A DNA stretch of 64,000 bases from Nectonema munidae (Eukaryota; Nematomorpha; Nectonematoida; Nectonematidae), in the NCBI GenBank assembly GCA_030549495.1, contig JAUIRK010000511.1, positions 1,152,001 to 1,216,000 on the forward strand. Reading direction: 5' to 3'. Under the pieces are notes generated by a model that saw only the letters and a program-made list of their open reading frames with translations, had not been told where the DNA came from and made no database searches. This document shows, in pieces, positions 59,862-64,000 of this stretch; within the stretch, counting starts at the first letter, position 1; the number at the start of each line of letters is the position of its first letter. A program made the position numbers and the translations under genes.

Positions 59862-61927
59862 CTAAAATTGGAAAAATATTGCGATAATTACATTTTTACC
59901 AAAAGGAAAACAAGGCTAATAAAAAGGTGATAACCAAATGTTTGGGAAATAAATCGATTGATTGAATTAGGTCAACATCAATAATATTATATGGCATATG
60001 AGTGCATAAAACGCTAAATGACGTTTTCGTATAAATTCAACTCAAAAGCTACAACTATAGTATAAATTTAACTCAAAAGTCAAAGACAAAAGCTACCAAG
60101 GTAGAACCAAAATAACAGAACTAACAGTTTTTTTTGCTATAAATCAGCACTGACAAAAATGATTTAAAAACTTTAGGCAAATGAATTTTTTGTCAGGCTG
60201 TGTTTTTTTTGTCGATACACGGAAATTATTGGAATATAAAATAGAATATTCCAAAAAAAATTTTTTTTGAATAAAATGGCAAACTAAAAAGTTATTGCAG
60301 TATGAAGCGAATTCCTTAATTTGTAGTGTTCTTTTTATTTGCAGGGAAAAAAAATTTTACGCCAAGCTGCGTTCACGCTTTTGCGGGAAAAAGGATTTTC
60401 AAAAAGACCCGATAAAACAACTCTCAAGTGTCAAATGATTGACAATACATAACAAAGAGTTTATTTATGGGTTGATATTCATTGCCTTGATCCAAAAGAC
60501 GGTTCTAGGAGATTGCCAAGAAAGCTACAAAAGAAAGAAGAAACGCAAATCATTTCAACATGTCATTTGGCAAACCTCAAACACTCGCTTGCAGATTTCT
60601 TCAACATCTCTTATACTAATTACTTTCTTTATTATAGTTACATCAAAAAAAGTAGAATATCAAAAATTCTACGCTAACTATTTTCTATGCATGATAATGA
60701 TGAGAAAAATTAAGCGCATGATGATGAGAGAAAAAGAGCTTAAAGTGAGATAAATAAATTTGTAAAATGACACGTGTAAATGAAATATGTGTTTTCTTGC
60801 TTTTGTAGCTTTCTTGACAATCTTCGCTAACCCAAAAAGAGGAATCAAAGTCTTGAATAGGTTTCAAGTTTGAAAAGAGCTGAAAAATCACTCTAGGAAT
60901 AGAACATGTGCCACTTCAGAAAATGGTGAATGTAAAATCTATACAATCTTTCGGTGCGTTTTTTTGTTCTCAATTTTAGTTTGGTTTACTTTGAAATTGG
61001 AAAAAAACTTGGTAAGGCTTTAAAACCGGCATCAAAGATTTCACAATGGCTACTCCTCAAATGAAATTCTAATGTTGAACAAGAAAAGTTGGCATATCAA
61101 AATCAAAAAAAATTGAATCGACGAATGCTGAATTCTTTCAATTATAAGGTTGGCTGATTAACATGTGAACTTTTTGTATAGGAAAAAAGTTTGAAGGTGC
61201 AAAAATTGAAATTAAAATTATTTACAAGAAATTAAACCGGTATAGCTTGAAGGAGGACTCCAATATGCTCACATACTAAAAAATCTCTTTACTCTGATGA
61301 TATAAATAATCTAAGATTTTTTCTCCGAATTCCTTTACACAAGAAAGCGGCGGTAAAGGATTTGAGGACCAAAATTTTAAAGACCTTTTAGCAGAATTTA
61401 AAATGTTCGAAAGAGATGATTTTTATTCCTTGAGACACTGATGGCACTCTCCTCAAAGGGGGGGGGGGAGTTTAATCGTTTCTGAAGTACAAAAGTTTTT
61501 TGTCTGATGCATTCCATCTCCATTCTAAAAGGCAAAATAAGTTGGTTTTAACGACGCATGAAGCTGTTCTACACTATCGAGGGAAAAAGAATATCCATGA
61601 AAGAGAATCACTAGATATTGTTCAAAAAGTTTGATATATGTAAAATTGATTCATTCAAAAAAGTCAAGTATTGTAATTCCCAAAACTCTACAGATACTTA
61701 TCATTTAGCGAGAAAGACATTTATCCACGGAAATGTGAAACTTTTAAAATGGATAAAAATCGAATACATTCTTTGATATACAGACAGACAAAAAACTCTT
61801 TCCCCTCGTACAATAATAATTAAAGTGTCTTTCTCGAGTCCCTTTGCATCACCACATGTGTCGTCAGAAGAGAAAGTGGCGTTTAACCTATCACAAAAGC
61901 CTTAAGTTAATTGAGAATAAATCTTAC
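59862..61927. other. RPF2 intron with a foldback repeat
   Basis: This 2.1-kb intron contains a diverged inverted repeat (60511-60574 and 60758-60822) and a G run at 61458-61468. No other gene is supported; the open frames 60439-60753 and 60891-60685 derive from the repeat arms. Confidence 0.5.
60511..60822. repeat. Inverted repeat inside the RPF2 intron
   Basis: GATTGCCAAGAAAGCTACAA at 60511 recurs on the other strand from 60822 (GATTGTCAAGAAAGCTACAA). Similarity continues for about 65 bases (AAAAG.AAG, CATTT.A, GTGTCATTT words). The spacer is about 185 bases. Confidence 0.65.
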
Positions 61928-62072
61928 TTTTAATTGGGCTGGCTGCTTGCAAGCGGTTTTGTAGAAATCATCAGTAGCGAATTTTGTTCTTCCAATCTTA
62001 AAGTCGAGTGAAGGACCAATTTCTTTTAAACTTGCGACAGGAACAGTCACCCCAGACTTCAAATAAACAATT
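61928..62072 (-). CDS. RPF2: RPF2 penultimate exon (Brix domain, C-terminal part)
   Basis: The acceptor TTTTCACGTAG supplies the last base of a Lys codon, followed by IVYLKSGVTVPVASLKEIGP, then SLDFKIGRTKFATDDFYKTA, and ends QLK at the donor GTAAGA in phase 0. LKKSG...P...L.EIGPS.DF..RR...A.DDLYK.A is the diagnostic end of the Brix domain in RPF2. Conserved positions are present, and length and phase join both neighbours exactly. Confidence 0.93.
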
Positions 62073-62135
62073 CTACGTGAAAAATAGAAGCAGCCCGTTT
62101 CTTATCAAGATGAACAACACAAATAAAAAAAATAC

Positions 62136-62238
62136 TTATAACTTCGCATCGATACTTTGCCCGCAACTCCATAAAATAAAATGACGTGTTCCAAGCCGGA
62201 TAAACAAGTATTTTCGATTCTTGAGCCTCTGAAATGAT
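62136..62238 (-). CDS. RPF2: RPF2 internal exon (Brix domain)
   Basis: After the acceptor GCTGATTGTAG the frame reads (D)HFRGSRIENTCLSGLEHV, then ILFYGVAGKVSMRSYK. It ends two bases into the Lys codon at the donor GTATTT, which the next exon completes. FRG....L.GLEHV and R.YK are RPF2-type. Upstream exons coding for roughly the first half or more of the protein must lie beyond 62240, probably outside the window. Confidence 0.85.
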
Positions 62239-62315
62239 CTACAATCAGCAAGAACATGTGCAAAAATCTTTATATATCTATCTTCTATATTATAATAAGC
62301 AAGTGTGTGTCTGTG

Positions 62316-62497
62316 TGTGTGTCGCTGGAAGCATTTTGATTGGTTGAAATTATATGTTTTATGTGTATTTTTATATGGTGTGATGAGTTTGTATGTGTGT
62401 ATGCGTTTGAAGCATTCTGATTGGTTGAAATTATTTATATGTTTTATGGGATGAGTTCATATGTGAGTGTCGCTTGAAGCATTCTGATTTGGATATG
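62316..62497. repeat. Minisatellite, about 70-80 bp unit, 2.5 copies
   Basis: After a (TG)n tract (62301-62322) the motif GAAGCATTCTGATTGGTTGA and a following ATGTTTTATG...GATGAGTT block is repeated at about 62327, 62409 and 62477. The third copy is cut short. Each full copy holds an inverted CCAAT (ATTGG). It lies in an RPF2 intron. Confidence 0.7.
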
Positions 62498-62677
62498 ATT
62501 TTTTTTTCTAAATTGTCCTGCAATAAATTTGCATGAGTTTTGTAAAAATAAAAACAAATTAAGGCTTATTTTAGCGTTTTCTAAAAATAAGTTCCCGGAA
62601 GAACAGAATTTAAAAAATTCACCAAGTTGTTTTTCAAAAAAATCTAAAATCTTTTTTAAAAAAAAAAGAGAGTTTTA

Positions 62678-63990
62678 TTAAAGATTATTCTTTGCAATAA
62701 ATTTTATATTTAAATATTTGTCATTTGTACAGCTTTTTTTCAATTCTTGCATGGTTTTAATAGCTCTTTCAGCAATAATGTTCGTTCGAGGTATATCAAC
62801 ATACGAGTTTTCTTTTACCCAATGTTTTTTGAAGCATTTCTCGGCTGTAGTGCATTTTGTATTTTGAATTGATTTGTGAAGCTTGTCATAGACTCTATCG
62901 TTGTATTTTTGGTCTGAAAACCAAACTTCCTGCCATTCATAAGCAATAAAACAAGCTGAATTTTCTAGTGCGTCTCTATTTTCAGGTAAAAGAAAATATG
63001 CTATCAAAACGAAAATTGCTCTAGAGTTCCATCGAACACTTTGAACAACAGGTAAAGTTTTCCATTCTATCATTGGAAATTTCCCAGTCTCTTTATAAAA
63101 TCTAAACGCAGAACATAAAACATAAAGAAACCTAAAATCATCCCTCCAACCAAGATTCTCCAAATTTGGCATTTTAGTTTTCGCAGTATACAATTTTTTA
63201 AGGCTCTCATAACTTCTTTTAACTTTTTGCACAAAATCATAATTTATATTCGGACTAGTTGTTTTATTTTTGAAGTTAAAGTCTAAAACATGTCTTAATA
63301 TTCTGTCCAAAACATGATGTTGACATCGGATGTATTGAGGCTTTGAAAGTTTCATATTCTGCATTTCCTTTTGTAACTGAGAAACAACTCCTTTCCAACA
63401 ACCAGTATTTACAGCGGTAGTGTCTGATATAATCATTTTAATCGAAGTCCAGACATTATTTTCATCAAGAATTCCTTTAAATATGCTCTCGGCCAAAGAG
63501 CCGTCTTGACATTTAAACACACCCAAATTTATTTTGAAGTTTCTGTCTTGTAAACATACAACTTGATATTCTTCTCCATAATTCACATTTTCTTTTACAT
63601 TAAAAATTCGTTTACCATCAAAGTGTAAACAGAAGGTATTTTCTTTCTGTAGAAACTCTCTTAACTTCGAAACGTGTGTCTGCTCATATTTAATCATACC
63701 TCTAAATATCCCAGATTGAGTAGGAGTTGGTAATTTAATTCCTTCTTGAGATAGACTATTGCAAATGTTAGCAGCTTTTCAGACAATTTGGTAACTAATT
63801 TAACGGAATGAGCAGTAGAGTTATTTTTCCTCCTTTCACTTTGATCTATTAAAAAAATTTCATCGTTTACGTCAGATTCTGATGTTGTTGAGTCTGACAT
63901 TTCGTATTCCATCAAATATTCCTGCTCATTTCTGATACAACGCTGTCTTTTGGAAGGATGGATTGAAGAAGAGCACACATCTTTATTTGA
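62678..63990 (-). mobile_element. hAT-like transposase gene with one frameshift
   Basis: The frame 63697-62678 (339 residues) carries IKMIISDTTAVNTGCWKGVV, KPQYIRCQHHVLDRILRHVL, KTTSPNINYDFVQK, SVRWNSRAIFVLIAYFLLPE, and ends RAIKTMQELKKSC with a stop. D-T-T..NTG..G followed by CQHH.LD..L is the signature of a multi-copy hAT-related transposase family I know from hydra and sea-louse proteins. The N-terminal frame 63978-63694 shifts near 63770-63780; in the other frame SLSQEGIKLPTPTQSGIFRG leads straight into the main frame. A single indel therefore separates the parts. The N-terminal frame is open to the window edge. A classical hATC end is not seen. Confidence 0.65.
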
Positions 63991-64000
63991 TACGTAGCCA

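Noticed and set aside
61456-61470. G run as another hAT miniature element
   Set aside because: No CAG/CTG ends or 8-bp duplication around it.
1-64000. CRISPR arrays, bacterial operons, riboswitches
   Set aside because: Spliced eukaryotic genes and the repeat content make these inapplicable, and no regular spacer-repeat pattern was seen.

Overview
The window looks like nuclear DNA of an AT-rich invertebrate, probably an arthropod. Coding sequence comes as short exons with GT/AG introns of 0.1 to 5 kb, standing out as islands of higher GC in AT-rich spacer. The two clearest gene families (an apterous/Lhx2/9-type LIM-homeobox gene and the ribosome-biogenesis factor RPF2) are animal-type. The mobile-element mix (hAT, piggyBac, pogo, a LINE tail, multi-copy C2H2 and SAMD3-like genes) recalls copepod genomes such as sea lice; that placement is a weak inference from memory.

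Left part (1-14 kb). A plus-strand, Ser/Pro/Asn-rich gene of unknown identity runs from about 1.76 to 12.5 kb. Its exons (1759-2014, 5003-5126, then either a terminal exon 6006-6218 with a poly(A) signal, or onward to 9004-9249 and 10561-11303) were joined by matching splice sites and reading phase. The link between 5126/6218 and 9004 is not proven. Its introns hold two small hAT-type elements with exact 8-bp target duplications and several hairpins. A 48-bp perfect inverted repeat lies upstream at 0.9-1.3 kb.

Middle-left (14.6-25 kb) is a transposon graveyard. A decayed piggyBac transposase on the minus strand abuts a roughly 4-kb plus-strand cassette. The first half of the cassette is a C2H2-finger protein with the motif MRFEAKH; the second half resembles the SAMD3-like family. 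This composite is the most unusual structure in the window. It is followed by a pogo-type element, a LINE 3' end and the C-terminal end of a pogo/Tigger-like transposase.

Centre (26.3-36.6 kb). A minus-strand LIM-homeobox gene of the apterous/Lhx2/9 class has four coding exons: LIM1, LIM2, homeodomain first part, and homeodomain end plus tail. They splice cleanly in phase to a protein of about 349 residues. Its introns contain a further hAT-type element and a 500-bp element with inverted ends.

Right part (37-64 kb) is gene-poor. It holds nested pogo-type miniature elements, a 285-bp foldback, a tRNA-like SINE head, a deleted hAT fragment and one candidate small membrane-protein gene at 50 kb. 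At 59.7-62.2 kb lie the last three exons of RPF2 on the minus strand. A hAT-like transposase gene with one frameshift lies upstream, probably inside an RPF2 intron, and runs to the window edge.
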